The notes: generated from the letters alone by a model not told the origin. Counted from the first letter of the stretch, positions 46,844-59,711 are shown. The stretch: DNA of 64,000 nt from Polytrichum commune (GCA_950295325.1 OX485808.1:33751180-33815179), one strand, 5' to 3'. Made by a program: numbers and translations.

Positions 46844-49800
46844 ATGGGGATTCTTCACCTGTCACACGAGCTTCGACTTCTTCGTTGCACATTCGCAGAT
46901 TCAGGCGAATCGTCGACGCCGCAAACCGATGCAGGAGATGATACTGAAGTACAGGATCCTGCAGCTGATCCAGACTTCGAGGCATCGTTGCAGAGCATGG
47001 TAGAACAGATTGAGAGTGGAGAATATTTTCGAGCTCTTGGCTCGCAGGCGGCGTCGGTGCTCCTTGGAGTAGAACTGAATTCTAGTGCAGCTGAGAGTAG
47101 GGATTGGTTTAAAGCTCAAGAAGCAAGGATCAAGGCAATTGTCACAAATCAGGTGAAATTTGAACTTCATTTGAGAATCTGTTTCCTTGCCAGTAGTAAT
47201 TTTGCTTCCAATCATCAAAATGCGAAGCAGCATTGAGGTTTTTAATTTTATGTTAATCAATGTATCTTCCAATTGGCAATGGTTTTGAAGGGCAGATTTC
47301 TTTTAGAGCTGGAGTGGATGAAGATGAAGAGACACAGAATGTTCTCATGCTAGCTGTTGGAGTTGCCTCATTGCTGGCTTTCTTGCAAGCGAATTTGACT
47401 GGGTAATTCATGTTCACAAAATTTAATGTATTGTTTCTTAAGTTTCATTCCATTTACCTGAGCAAGTCGAAATGAGGGCCATGAGGTGGTGCAAAACAAC
47501 CAGTGGAAACTCATAGGGGACCAACTCCCGAAGAAATTTCCATTGAGTCAACCCCTAAAGGCCGAGAAGGAATTTTTAATCCAGGCAGCCGCCTCTGCCT
47601 GACCATGCCAGTGTAGGCGTTTATGTTATAGTCCTCTGATTTGGTATACGTGGACGGCTGAAATTGTGTGAAAACAATCCTAACTTCACAAATATGCCAT
47701 CTGTTTGGTTAGATCCACCATAAGAGGCGCATGTTGTCTTTAATAAGCTGCTGAATTGGGATGAACTTTTTAAGGAGATTTTGGGGAGATTTTGCCTGGG
47801 CATTTAGGGTTTAAAAGCTAAGTTGAATGTGCCCTGAATTTTGCATGAGCTTGCCTCTAGGTGGAGAACATTTTTCTCAAATATGTCATGCTGGAAGAGA
47901 CTCTACCTTCTCTTTTATCATATACAAATTTAGCAGAGGATGGTGCTTAGGAATTTGCTGATGAAATTTGTTTGTGGCTATGGACAGGCCTCAAGTTAAT
48001 GTGCCAAATTTTGCAGCTCAAAATGGAGGTGTGGTTAGTGACGATGATGATGCATGGGCCCGTCAGTATCTTATGATTGATGGTTGTGACCTTCTGGGGA
48101 AGTTACATATGCCCGAGGTACATTTCTCCCACTTGAAGCTACTTTTTACATACAAAGTATTATACAGTAACCTCCCGCTTAAGTACGCACCCGTTTAAGT
48201 ACGCATCCCGGTTAAGTACGCATTTTTTGGCAAAAAAATTAGGGTTCAAGATTTCTTAATTGAACATGTCGTGAATCGTCATTTGGCGTAAGTTTTGAAG
48301 TTTTTTGCGTTTGGCTTTGAGGTCGACCGCTCGGATCTTGCTCTGAAATGATTCAAATGATTTCTTAAGGCCATCAAAAATTTCCTCTGCTTTTCCTTGA
48401 ACTTCAAGGCAGAGCAGCTAATCCTCGATGTCAAGAACCTACTTATAAAGAGAGTCAAAACCCTAGAATATAACTCCGTTTTCTAAATCAACATTCAGTT
48501 CCTGAGTGTTAACATCGCCTTCACTAACGATGTACTCTCGGGCTAGAGCCCTTTTACTCAGAGTATTCGTTATGCTAAGCTTCAAGATGATTTCGCAATG
48601 TTGATGCTCATTGCGACGCTTTCCGTTTGGTTTCTTTGACATTGTAGCGAAACACAAGTGATTTGGGAAACCTTAAACCCTAAAGTACACACCTACCGGC
48701 TATAGCGAAACACAAGCGATAGCGATTTGGGAAACCCTAACTCCTAAAGTACGCACCTACCAACTATAGCGAAACACAAGCAATTTGGAAAACCCTAAAG
48801 TACGCACCTACCAGCTAAGTACGCACAAACTGCGCATGTTCAAGTTGCGTACTTAAGCGGGAGGTTACTGTAAATATCTGAATAAATGTGGCCACAGTAT
48901 TCATCATCAACCCACTTTAATTGTCTTGGAATCACCGGGTGGCAACTAGAGAAGGTGCATGACACTTGGTGCTACATGACAAGTCATGAAGACCATTCTT
49001 ATTCTTGGCACCAATTTTTATGCCACACTAAACCAGATGTTCAGTGTAGTGAAGAGTTTTTTTATGAGTGCTTACATACATTCTTTGATCAAGTTGGGCA
49101 TATCTGTGTTGTATTGCCTGGCAGTATCTGGTGTTGGCAAAATACCTACTGGTTGATGTGAAGACAAAACGAGCGAGTCTTACCACAAAGTCATGGTGGG
49201 CTCTAAGGACACTTCTGATACATCAGCGATGTCTGGCGGAACGATCGTACTCCTTGCAATCGCTGTTAAATACTTTGTCCACAACTATGTTGTCGAGTTT
49301 TGGGTCTCCTGCTGCAGTTCATGCACAAGAGTGGAGTCACCTTTTGCTTCCAGGAGAGCCTAGAGTTTTGGCAGCAGCAGCACAGCTGGAGGCTGGTCTG
49401 GTTGAGCATGCATTCGGTCATGATAATAAAGCCCGGTAAGTTGGAACGTGATCTGATTTTGTCAATGTAAGTTGTCGTAAGTGGCCTGCATAGTACTAAT
49501 AGAATAATCTTACATTTTTCTCCTTTGTCTTTATTAGTGTTTTTTGCATGCACTTGTATTTATAATAAATCTTTATCTACTGCAGAGTTCGGTTTGAGAG
49601 TGCAGAGCAGACTTGTGGACTGGAACTTTCTCTTACTGGTGTTCTTGGTTTTCGCACAATTTATCAGGTGAGCTGTACATTGTTTACATTTTTATGTTCC
49701 AAGTTACATTATGTGTTCTCACTGTTGCCTCTAAATGGTTTCTCATCTGATTTTTGTGCCCCACCCCCTATGTTTCCCAGCCTGGATGTCTAGAATTGGT

Positions 49801-52800
49801 TCTGTTTCTCCAAATTATATTCGTCACAAGAATGAATTCAGAAGTTGATTCTCATCTTATATCTAGCCAAATGAGGATAAGTTCTGACTCCATCTTGAAG
49901 AGGCTCTGCCTCCTTGAATGCAAGGCATTGTGATGATTACATGTCTCCTCACTGTCAGAATAACTCAGCATACGTATCTTTCAGTCCTACTAGTACAGTG
50001 TATTTAAGTTTTTATTTTCTCATCAGTTGTGTATTTATTTGAGATTTTAGCACATTGAACCCGATGTTAATTGATTGCTTGACCTTCTTGTCATTCCATG
50101 GTCATCACAAACTTTTTGTGCAGGTGTTTCACTTTCTTATTCAAAGATAAGAATCATGGACTTCTACGTGTACCCAAAGGACATGTTGGTTGGTGTATCA
50201 TTCTGGACTGACGTTTTATCTATCTCAGGTAGATGCAAAGGCGCAAATGGTACTGCTTGCAAATTCCAACTCAGCAGCTAATGATGAATTGGAGGGTTGG
50301 AGAAAAACATCCAGAGATGAGATAAAAGAAAAAGATAATCAGGGCGAGATCATGTTAGCTCCAAAGCTCTTGGAAGGTCAGGGTGCAGAAGATTCATTGG
50401 GAGCCAAACAAGCCATTGAAGGAGGCCTGAAAGTGTTCAGCAGTATTGAGCAGGCTGTAATTTTAGCCAAATGCTTGGATGTGAAGAGAAGCAATCCAGA
50501 TGATGAACTCCGCAGTATGTGTGGTGCTACAATTCTGTCATTTTGATTTATTTTAAACTACTAATTTCTGAAGACATGAGAGGTTCAGGAGCAACATCAA
50601 AATTCTCTTCTTACATATCGATGTGTTTTGGTCATAGTTGCTATACGTTTAGAAAATTCTATTATGAAACCTAAGTTAAGACCATTTTAGTAGTATTTGA
50701 CATGGTGGTTTTAATGGAAAGACTAGTTACAAAAGTTTGCTCGTTACTGCTAATTCTTCTTCTGTTTCTGCAGCTTGGCAGATGGCACCATATATTGAGG
50801 CAGTTAGTGCTCAACCCCAATCTGACCCTATGGTATGTACCTCTCTGGAATTGCAAATCACTTGTGCTGCCCATTTGTGAAAGACAATCATAAGGTCCTG
50901 TGAAATACGAATTGGAGATCTAATTATTGTGTGGAAATTTTGAAACAGGTGAGAGCTCTCTGCGAGTTGCTCCGGATTCGGTGGGAGAGGCTCCGCTCAA
51001 GAACAAAAGAGCGTGCGTATTTGACAATGGAGAAGATGGTAAACATATTCTTTCAATTCTGCTCTTGGCCTTCCTCATATTCTATATAGGTGTATGGGAT
51101 GGGCGAAAATCCTCCTTATTTAGTGATCAGTGAGCCTTTCAGCTGGTATAATAATATCACTGTCTAATTGGATAGAATAACATGCACATCTTGTGGTTCA
51201 GGTTTATATCAACTTACTTTGGAGTTGGGTTGGGTCAGAAGCATTCTAGACTGCAAGTCAGGAATGAGACATGTCCATCATTTTCTCATCCTCCTTTCAT
51301 GACTTGCAGGAAGAGGAGCTACGAAGGGGAACAACGAAAACTGCAGTCAGAATGTGCCATGTTTTTTCTGTAGCCTTTCCAATGATGCCAGCATTCTTGA
51401 AGTAATTCTCATACAACTCAGGCTATTACTTGGAACCAAGGTTTTATTCCGTTGTTGACAAAGTCCAATCTTTATCACAAGTTATCTGCATTAACAACCA
51501 TTTAGGATCATCTGGTCAGCCGTCCTTTCCTGGTAGGGAGAGGGTGTCTGAAATTGTTTACAAATGTCTAGCCTTTCTCCTATGTAGAAAGCAAGGGTTT
51601 TCCAGCCATAATTCTTGGAAGGACAAGGTGATTTTTTTTTTTTTAATTTTTTTTTTGGGGGGGGACGGGTGCGCTTTGAGTTGGGTCGCTGCTCTATTAA
51701 AATTGAAGATCGGAGACTTTCATACTAAAATACAGGTGTTTATTGTGCACCTGGTCTCTTCCAGAATTTATGGTGTGTGCAGTGCAACCAAAGACGGTAG
51801 TTGGGCCTTATTTGGTTAGTTTTTGTTGGTTGCTACCTTATGCTACTCGGATTTGCAAGTATGAGTTTTTTTTGTGTGTTCAAATGTATCTGCAGAAGCC
51901 AGGATCATTCTCAGAAAGTTTTCAAGCTAATCTTGAATTGTTATGAATTATCAAAATCCACTGACAGTGAGCCATAAGGTCACATAGGTTCCCCCCAATT
52001 ATGTTGACTATTGAGCCTAGAGTGGTTAACAAATTTTGTGCACGTAGTCCAACCTCTTTTATTCACATGTCTTTTTGGTGTCCATTCTTAGAATATGCAC
52101 CTAACCACCTTCACTCAAATATAGGTGTCCAATTAAGGTAAGTGACCAAATTAGGCCTGCTTACCTCAACTCAGATTTAACACATAACAGAATCAAGTCA
52201 TCTGGTTGCATTTGTGCTTGAGCCCTCGGAACTCATGGTTGTGTGAATTTGCAGAGAGCAAGCAGAGTTTATGGTCAGCTTTGGACTTGTTGGAGAAGCC
52301 ATGCGTGTGTTTGAGGAGCTTGAGCTTTGGGACAATCTTATTGACTGCTACTGGTAATTTATCGTGGACATATTCCATTCAACAATTATGTGCTTTGTCA
52401 TAGTAACTGGGCTGATATCCTGTTTTGGAGAGCAATAAGTGCTATGATTTGAAAATTTCTGCAGTTCAGAATAGTTATTCTAGTCATTGTGCATGGCTTC
52501 CTTTCTCTTCACAGGGTTACACTAACCCTCCAAGTGTCCACATATTTTTTCAGTTTTGCTTGTCAATCGTTGTTGAAAGGCAAGGTTATTTTTGCTCAAT
52601 GTCAACGACACATACATTCTGAGTTTGCTTTGTTGGATTACTTTTGGCAGTTTGTTAGACAAGAAGGCAGCTGCAACAGATCTTATTAACCAAAGACTAA
52701 AATCATATCCCAGTGACCCCCGTCTATGGTGAGAATGAGAATTCAGATCCAAAGACCCTTTCCTTGGAATACTTTTACTACAAAAGCTATGTACTCTTTC

Positions 52801-55800
52801 CTGTTAATTTTTTTAGGTAAGGATTTAGGACCACTGGCGAGGTGATTGGGATTAATCGGCGTTAATTGCAGTGAAGTTGTGCAAGGATTGATTCTCTTCT
52901 CAGTAGCAATTGTTGCAAGTATTTTGCAGGTGTTCGCTAGGGGATGTCACACTTTCAGATGAGTGCTATTTGAAAGCTTGGGAGGTTTCTAAGCAGCGCT
53001 ATGCACGGGCTCAGGTACATATACTTTGATGGACTGGGGGTGTGTTTATATGGGATTGGTGATGATTGTACAAAACCCTAACATGTATTTTATCTGGGCT
53101 TTTGTATTCCATCCATAGTTAGCACAACCTATTAACAAGAGGAAGTGGAAATAAGGCAATTTGTGCCAATGGTGATTAGATATATGTGGTATGTAATTGA
53201 GTAAGTCCATATATAGGATCAAATCTCTTTATCAATTATTCTACATGTATGTTTGCTTTGACTGGAGTAATATATATGATGAATGTGCTAATTCTGGATA
53301 GGGACAATTTTCACACTTTTAGCTAAAATTATCTACTATTACTTGAGCATATTGTTCTAATCATTTGGTGTGCTTTACAGCGCTCACTTGGTCGAACAGC
53401 TTATGCACGAGGGGACTTTGTGAAGTCTATGGAACACTGGTGAGTGCCCTATATCTCTTGTTATTGTTGCACAAACATTATCTTTACCATGAACTTGATT
53501 TTAAATCAATTCTCCATAATGTTACCTCTTCTTTGTCAATGTTGATTGTTTTAAAACCTTCCTCCATTTTTGCAAAGGACCTGCTATGTCTCCATGTATT
53601 GAAGAAGTGCTATCTTGTTACAGGAATTTAGCTTTGGCCTTGAACCCTCTTCACCCAGATGGCTGGTTTGCTCTTGGATCTGCTGCCGTAAAAGTAAGCT
53701 TGAAATTCTTCATGGCTATATTCTTTTTTCTTATGATGGCAATTCTTTCTTGTAGCTCTTGCACACCTGCTCTTGGGACAGACTTACTCTCTCTAGATTG
53801 TACCTATTCTGGCTAAATATCTTGCTTTTAGGCTTTATATGCACTTAATGTTTGGCTTTGAGGTTTTTCCATGAAGAGTTAGTCAATTATATTGCCCCAG
53901 TTCCTCTTAATAACTTAGAATTGGGAAGATTTAATAGTAAATGAGTGTGAGAACATTTTTAATTGAAAGAAAAATAGTTTCTAGCCTCAGTTGGTTGACA
54001 TTTATTTATTGATTTGCATGCACCTTTATCCAGGCAAAAGATATGGATGTGGCAGTTAATGCATTCACACGGTCGGTACAGCTCAATCCAGATAATGGAG
54101 AGTCCTGGAACAATTTAGCAGCACTGTAAGAAATTTCTTTTTACCCTTGTTCCAGTTGTGCAGGAGAAATGTGAATAGGATCTTCATCTTTGTTAATGTT
54201 TCTTTGGAGCACGTCTTCATCCTCATATTATGCTTGTGAATTTCATTAGTTTCTGTTTCAGGTATTGCAAAGTGTTGCCGGTTTTTCCAGTGGCACACAT
54301 GTGACTCTTAGTCTTGTATGCAGTGATTTGTCACCATTGAATCTTATTTCTCTTTCTGTGGACGGATCTTGCATTGTTGCAGTAATATGGTAAAAAAACG
54401 AAGTAAGGAGGCCTTTGTGGCATTCCGAGAAGCACTCAAGTATAAGTAAGATCTTGCTGCTCTTGCTTCATATTCTGGTATGGAAGTTGAGCTTTGTTGT
54501 TTGAAGTACCATGGAGTCTTCTACAACGTAGTCTTCCCACTTTCTTGTACATTGTACAAAGTCAGACATATTGCATTTATGTGAAATCTAATTTAACTAC
54601 TGTTGTGGGTGTATGTAGACGAAATAGCTGGCAGATGTGGGAAAATTTTGCACTAGTTTCTGTTGATATATCAAATTATAGCCAGGTACTGATAAATCAT
54701 CAGATCAACCTGTGAATTGTTTCACTTGTTTGCCTTGGGTTAACTTGAGATGCAGTTTACCATTCATATCTGATTGGGCACGGCTCTGCTTAAATTCAAT
54801 TGCCATGTCGCCTTCTAAAATGTTATACCAATTACATGTTGACACGTGGCACTTTGTTTTGACCAGAAGTTATTAACTTACCTGCATGTAGAGTATTATG
54901 TTAGTAGAGGTTTGGAGGAGGTGGAAATATGCCAACCAAAAACTCTTATCACCATCAGTTGTCCAGACTTAGATTGTGTCACTTAATGCAGTAATTTCAA
55001 AAATTGGAGAGTATGATGCATCTGGATAAAATTGTTGAGTTGCAGTTTGTTGGGCCCACATGTAAGCAAAGAGATGACAGGAAGTTGTGTCTTCCATTGG
55101 TAGAAGATAAGTTCGGTAAGTGTCAATATTGATAATTTAAAATCATGTCTAAGTGGCTAGGTTGGCAATCAACCAAAGAGATGTCATAGGGTCCTTCACA
55201 TTATTATTAAATGCGCCAAATTGTGTCCACAGGCAGCTCTAGCACTGAGCAAAGTCCTGGAGATTTCGGATGGAAAGCGTATCGACTTGATCACTCTGAC
55301 AAAACTGTTTGATGGAGTAGAGAAGCGCAAAATCAAATCGACTTCTCTCAACACACTGGAAACTGATGACATGTCTACATTAGAATCAATTGAAGGACTG
55401 GATTCTGGAATGGAAGAAATTTCTCAAAAAGGTTTGGAGGACACCCAAGAGCTGGCCAGCACCACCAGAGAGACAAACACATTATTTGACATGGTTGGGA
55501 AGCTTCTAAATCAGGTGAATTTCTCAGTTTCTCAATTTATTTCCTGTGGAAAGAACTAATTAATCAATATTCACGAGGATATTATGTAGAATAAGGGGCA
55601 CTTTACACTAGAGTTTGAGGGCCTGTGACCATTGAAATTCAAAGTCTCTCATTGGTGGAAACTGCCGAGATCAACCCACTTCACTTTCCACTACAGCTTG
55701 AGGGCCTAAGGTACCAAGGAAGTTTAAATGGATCAACAAACTTATTTGGAATCCTACATGGCATGCAACGGCTAATGTTTCATGCTCTAGTGGATTTTCC

Positions 55801-57114
55801 ATCAAGCCCAACTCAAAGAGGTGGGTCTAACACAAAACCGTGAGGACCTGACACTCAAAATCTCACAACCCTTGATATATTATAAATTTTAGTGTAGAGG
55901 GGCCTACATGAATAGGATGGTAAGGATATAGCATTTGGTTGAGAGCTGGGTCGAGTATGTTTTCTGCAAAGACTTGATAATATTGATATATGCATGGTCA
56001 CCTCTGTGCTCATGAAATTTTCCATCGCCTTCAAAAATCAGGTGGTTCAGTCCGCTGCTTGTGGGGGTGAGGTGTGGGGTCTTAAAGCACGGTGGCACCA
56101 TGCTAATGGGGAGCTAACCATGTGCACTGAAGCAGCGTTGAAGCAAGTTAGAGCTTTTCAGGTACCTTAAAAATACTTACATTCAAGAGCTTTGGAATTA
56201 AAAATTGTGGGTGTGCTAACACACACAATAGGCTGCTGAAGCAGTGATTTCCATGTATATGTTTGTATAAATTTTCTTGTGTATGTGAGGTATGTGGGCC
56301 TTATGCGGTCACTCTTCTCAATTGGACTCCTATATTTGATTGGTATATGGCAAGGCTTGTAGTTGAGGATGGACAACAAAGAGACGTGTTACGATGAGAT
56401 TGGACTATGTGCTCAAAGTTATGGGTTGAATTGCTAACATAGTTAGGAGAGCCTATGTGGTCACTTTGACCCCTTATAAAATTTTGCATCTCACCTCTGA
56501 TTCTGAAACTTGAAAATGACAACATGCTTGATTCTCAAACGCTAAACCAAACGAGACGATTTCGAAATCAATTGAATGGTCAAAATTGGTAGTGGAGTTG
56601 GAAGTGCCCACGGTTGGACCACATTCTTTAATTTACGTATTTGGGACAGGGTACTAGCTGGCAACAGAACGTGGACAAGTTTGAGACATTTGCCAAAGCA
56701 TCTCTTCAACTATGCAAGGCCTATATTGAAACTTCCTGCCATGGGGGTGGCGTGAAGGAGCTTTCAGCAGCAATTATGCATCTACGTAATACTCTGAAAC
56801 AGGTACTGTACAAAGTGTGTGTTTTTTGAAGCAAATATATCCGTTGTTCTCCATGACTTTGTCGACATTACTGAAGACATTTGCATAAAAATAATTAATT
56901 AATTAATTAATCATAAAGAAACTACATGATATCCTTCTCATATATCTAAAGAAGCCTCAAATATTCTTCTGCAGTGATTGACATGTCTTGGTTATCTTTT
57001 TCAATGCAGGGCCATGAATTTTCTGCCTCAGATCGATACAAGGAGTTGGAGGCCTGCTTGCAAGAAGCAGAGAACTCAAGGGCTGCGATCCTAGCTAGAA
57101 AGCAAGAGGCCTGA
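46844..57114 (+). CDS. TTC27: TTC27/Emw1-like tetratricopeptide repeat protein
   Basis: Homologues are human TTC27, yeast Emw1 and a single plant orthologue, a TPR protein essential in yeast; its molecular role is not settled. 21 coding exons are seen: 46844-47152, 47296-47402, 47988-48117, 49125-49435, 49586-49667, 50229-50514, 50774-50832, 50949-51038, 51310-51401, 52255-52353, 52651-52728, 52930-53014, 53381-53439, 53624-53693, 54034-54125, 54383-54445, 54619-54685, 55233-55514, 56042-56161, 56650-56802, 57010-57114. They total 2739 bp, 912 residues, with frame kept at every GT-AG junction; homologues have about 840-900. A TAA directly precedes the start codon in frame. Hallmarks: HELRLLRCTF, WARQYLMIDGCDLLG, RALCELLRIRWERLRSRTKE, GLVGEAMRVFEELELWDNLI, then TPR units (about residues 520-700) such as DPRLWCSLGDVT, LNPLHPDGWFALGSAAVK, LNPDNGESWNNLAAL and RNSWQMWENFALVS. 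Introns hold a pogo-like element, a Harbinger-like MITE and family X and Z repeats. Confidence 0.93.
47608..47790. repeat. Repeat Z, copy 2, in TTC27 intron 2
   Basis: Similar in the same orientation to 5650-5830. Shared blocks are TTATGTTATAGTC, TCTGATTTG, ACTTCACAAATATGCC, TTAGATCCACCAT. Lies fully in intron 2 (47403-47987). Confidence 0.5.
48165..48870 (-). mobile_element. pogo/Tigger-type transposon remnant in TTC27 intron 3
   Basis: 706 bp with perfect 25-bp inverted ends (CAGTAACCTCCCGCTTAAGT and on), flanked by TA on both sides (48163-48164, 48871-48872). CAG-starting tips with TA duplication are typical of the pogo/Tigger branch of Tc1/mariner. The word AAGTACGCA is repeated near both ends (for example 48181, 48197, 48214 at the left; several times at 48745-48830 at the right). 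On the minus strand, 48657-48463 is open for 64 residues and reads like the first helix-turn-helix of a CENP-B/pogo DNA-binding domain (KRRNEHQHCEIILKL, then LSKRALAREYIVSEGD). The catalytic DDE domain is missing, so the copy is non-autonomous. Confidence 0.85.
48463..48657 (-). pseudogene. Truncated pogo/CENP-B-type DNA-binding domain
   Basis: A 64-residue frame inside the pogo-like element. SKRALAREYIVSEG matches the usual pattern of the CENP-B N-terminal helix-turn-helix (SKRALAREYGVSE is a common form in the family). A normal pogo transposase is over 400 residues with a DDE domain; nothing of that is left, and the frame ends soon after the helix-turn-helix. Confidence 0.7.
51970..52170. 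repeat. Repeat family X fragment in TTC27 intron 9
   Basis: Blocks CCCCCAATTATGTTGACTAT, GTGGTTAACAAATTTTG, TTTTTGGTGTCCATTCTTAG and CACTCAAATATAGGTGTCC match other family X copies (6.2, 7.45, 19.5, 43.5 kb). It lies within intron 9 (51402-52254) and ends about 85 bp before exon 10. Confidence 0.55.
55595..55960 (+). mobile_element. Harbinger-like MITE G, decayed, in TTC27 intron 18
   Basis: Left tip GGGGCACTTTACACTAGAG, preceded by TAA, with blocks TCTCATTGGTGGAAA, GCTTGAGGGCCTAAGG, GGAATCCTACATGGCATGC, GGTCTAACACAAAACCGTGA and GCATTTGGTTGAGAGC in the same order as in D and E. It is more diverged than those and the right end is lost. It lies in intron 18 (55515-56041). Confidence 0.7.
56320..56635. 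repeat. Repeat family X fragment in TTC27 intron 19
   Basis: Blocks TATATTTGATTGGTATATGG, CAAGGCTTGTAGTTGAGGAT, ACGATGAGATTGGACTATG match copies near 63390-63480 and 60540-60640 in the same orientation. Ends just before exon 20. Confidence 0.5.
56891..56911. repeat. (AATT)n microsatellite in the last TTC27 intron
   Basis: About five AATT units in intron 20 (56803-57009). Confidence 0.85.
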
Positions 57115-58002
57115 GTGACCAACTTTTAGAGGTTACGGGTAAAGCAGATTTTGTTCTTGGTAACAATTATGGAGATAGTCTACCAATCGATCTAACCTCT
57201 GGATGATGTGGGTTAGGTGCCACTAACCCATGAGAGCAATTTACAATTCTCCCGTTCCGAAAAAAACAATTGAGTGTATGATACTTATTATGCGAAAGCA
57301 AGGCATTCTAAAGCCACCTAAACCTTGCATGCACTTAAACTTAATTCTACAAGGATTTTCTGCAATCCTACCTTGAATGTATTGTTGAGTGTCTGCTCCA
57401 TGCTTTTGTTAAGTACTTTTGGCAAATTTAAGGTTGAACTTTCCATGTTGCTGTAGTCTTCAACTAGGCATTTTCGATACCGCCACATTAAATTTATTGT
57501 GAGTCTCTATCTACAGGTACTTTACGACATATTACTGTGAGTATCTGCAATCTGTGAGTACTTTGGATACTGCTATCGTGAGTTAAATGTATCTGCATGC
57601 CAAAAGTGCCAATGGCAGACAGAAATTCATAGATATCATGTTCACTTGAAAGCGGGATTCCAGTAAGTTAACTCCCGCTTCAGATGTTCTGCCAACGCAC
57701 GCAACACTTTGATATTTCTGAAACAAAGAGTCCAGAAATACCATTGCACCAGCTGTCAGGGCCCATGTGCATGCTTGTGGGCCACATGCCTGTGGGGCCT
57801 GGCTCCTCATCTCTTTTAAGTTTCAATAACAATAGGTATTGCCAGGCACTATAAAGGTACCAAGGGTACAACAGAAGCCATGTACCTTACCTTCAGCTAG
57901 AGGTTGTTATTGCAGTATTTAGTACTGACACTGGTCATGGTATTTACAGTAGCATCAGTGTCTGGGGAGATTATTGGGGATAATTGGTCAAAATTCTAGT
58001 GT

Positions 58003-58400
58003 TTCCAAGCAGTGATCGGGGAGATTTTTGGGCATGATCAGTTGAGATCCTAGTGTTTGCAAGTCCAACCGATTTACATGTTGACATCCTTCGGTTTTCG
58101 TTTATTAAATTGGGGTATATTCTATAAATTCCTCCAAAATGATCAGTAATTTTCTTGCAGTCTTGAACTTCAACTGGTTCATCTGTAACTAACTGCCAGT
58201 TCTCCCTTATCATAGTTGCCAAGTTCAACCAGTTACATATTGTGATCTTTTGCTTTTCTTTCTTAATTTGAGGTATATGCTATAGATTCTTTTAAATGTT
58301 TGGTAATTGTCCTGAAGTCTTGTACTTCAACCAGCTATTTCTCAACCTCAACCGGTTCATCTGTAATTAGCGGTCGGTTCTTCCTGTTCATTGTTTAGCC
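58003..58400. repeat. Repeat family Y, tandem pair
   Basis: Two diverged units of about 200 bp, each with CAAGTCCAACCGATTTACAT / CAAGTTCAACCAGTTACATA, TTGTGATC or TTGACATC, TATA-TATAGATT, a CTTGAACTTCAAC / CTTGTACTTCAACC block, and GGTTCATCTGTAA followed by a CGGTCGGTTC-like end. Related single copies lie at 5155-5310 and (reverse) 44070-44281. Found just downstream of TTC27. Confidence 0.6.
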
Positions 58401-58459
58401 TCACTGTCGACCAGCCCCAATAGGGTCACTTACCCTATATTGAAGTCTGTATAGGTCCC

Positions 58460-59171
58460 GCTAGCTCTCACTACAATGAATATATGATTTAGTGTGGCAT
58501 TATAATTGATTTGTCGCATTATTTAGAGTGGTCTTTGTGGTTTGTCATGTAGTATGAAGTGTCATGTGACACCCTCTCTAGTTGTCACCCGGTATTGCAA
58601 GATTACTAATGTGGGTTAGTAATGAACAATGTGGGCCACACTAAATGAGGTGTTTAGTGTAGTTGCTAAATATGTTTCCAATTAGAGGTTTTACATGATT
58701 ATACTAGGCTCCATGATCATGGAAACTCCAAAATCAAGTGGTCTTATAAACAATCCTAATCACTTTGCTATTTTGGACTCAAGGAGTTTACACTAGGGTC
58801 CGAGTCCACGGTATGAAAGATGAAGTGACGCTATTGTGGCATCACATTCCTGCCAAATCTTTTTGGTCCGAATTGAAGAAAATCATCCTCCTACTTTGAG
58901 AGACCATTATGTAGGCTTGGACCTAATATTGCGTCCAAAAATGAGGTCCTTCAAGGTATACTTTGGACCCTTGAGTGTCACAACATAGAAAATAATATGA
59001 GCAAAATTTGAGTTTATGAATTGTGATGGACTCGGTTGTAATATAAGTGGAACCACTATAAATTTTATATATGTATATATCAAGTTGTGTTGTACAAGTT
59101 TTCTAAATGTTGGGTTTAGGTTAGGTCTTGATTTAAATGTACTTACCTTAATTAGTGTAAGTTCACCACAA
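58460..59171. other. Intergenic, no gene recognised
   Basis: No gene is seen. The segment 58640-58665 contains CACACTAAATGAGGTGTTTAGTGT, a short palindromic motif that recurs around the window at element ends. Confidence 0.45.
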
Positions 59172-59181
59172 CCCTATGGGG

Positions 59182-59701
59182 CCCCGGGCTAGATCACATC
59201 TTCATTCAATTGGGACCCACCCCTCTCACGCCTCCTTCACTGCCCGGCCTTCATGCCCGCACCTGCGTGGGAATTCTTCCTCATTGGGAACCAATGTGAC
59301 AATACCCGGCCAAAATTACAAGTATCCAAGTTGACATCACTTTCATTATTCCCAAGATACTTGATGGAGTTCCTTCACATACCAAAGGAGGTTAATGGCT
59401 TAAATAATCGGGCACTTAAGGTAGATATACCCAAAACCGTTACCGAACTTAAAACCACCAGTATGTACCACATGCATGCATGTGGAAGCCACAAATGTAC
59501 ACATTTGGTACATAGTGGTGGTTTTAGGTTCAGTGATGGTTTTGGGTATACCTACCTTAATGGCTTAAGTTACCGGGTATTATCACATTGGTTCCCGATG
59601 GGAAAGAGTTCACACACATATGTGGGCAGAAAGACCGGACAATGAAAGAGGCGTGGGAGGGGCGAGACCCAACTGAATGAAGATGTGATATAGGCCGAGA
59701 T
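59182..59701. mobile_element. Mutator-like foldback element 2
   Basis: 520 bp. Left tip CCCCGGGCTAGATCACATCT and right end AGATGTGATATAGGCCGAGA are inverted repeats, and the direct repeat CCCTATGGGG (10 bp) flanks the unit at 59172-59181 and 59702-59711. Arms of about 130 bp are GC-rich. Inside lies a second inverted repeat (59420-59470 and 59505-59565; TACCCAAAACCGTTACCGAA and its inverse). The part at 59312-59405 matches the loop of element 1 (23.3-23.4 kb) in inverse orientation, so element 1 was inserted the other way round. No transposase. Confidence 0.85.
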
Positions 59702-59711
59702 CCCTATGGGG

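Noticed and set aside
51628-51666. T-run followed by a G-run, looking like a retroposon end
   Set aside because: Homopolymer tracts in TTC27 intron 9 without any element body or target duplication.
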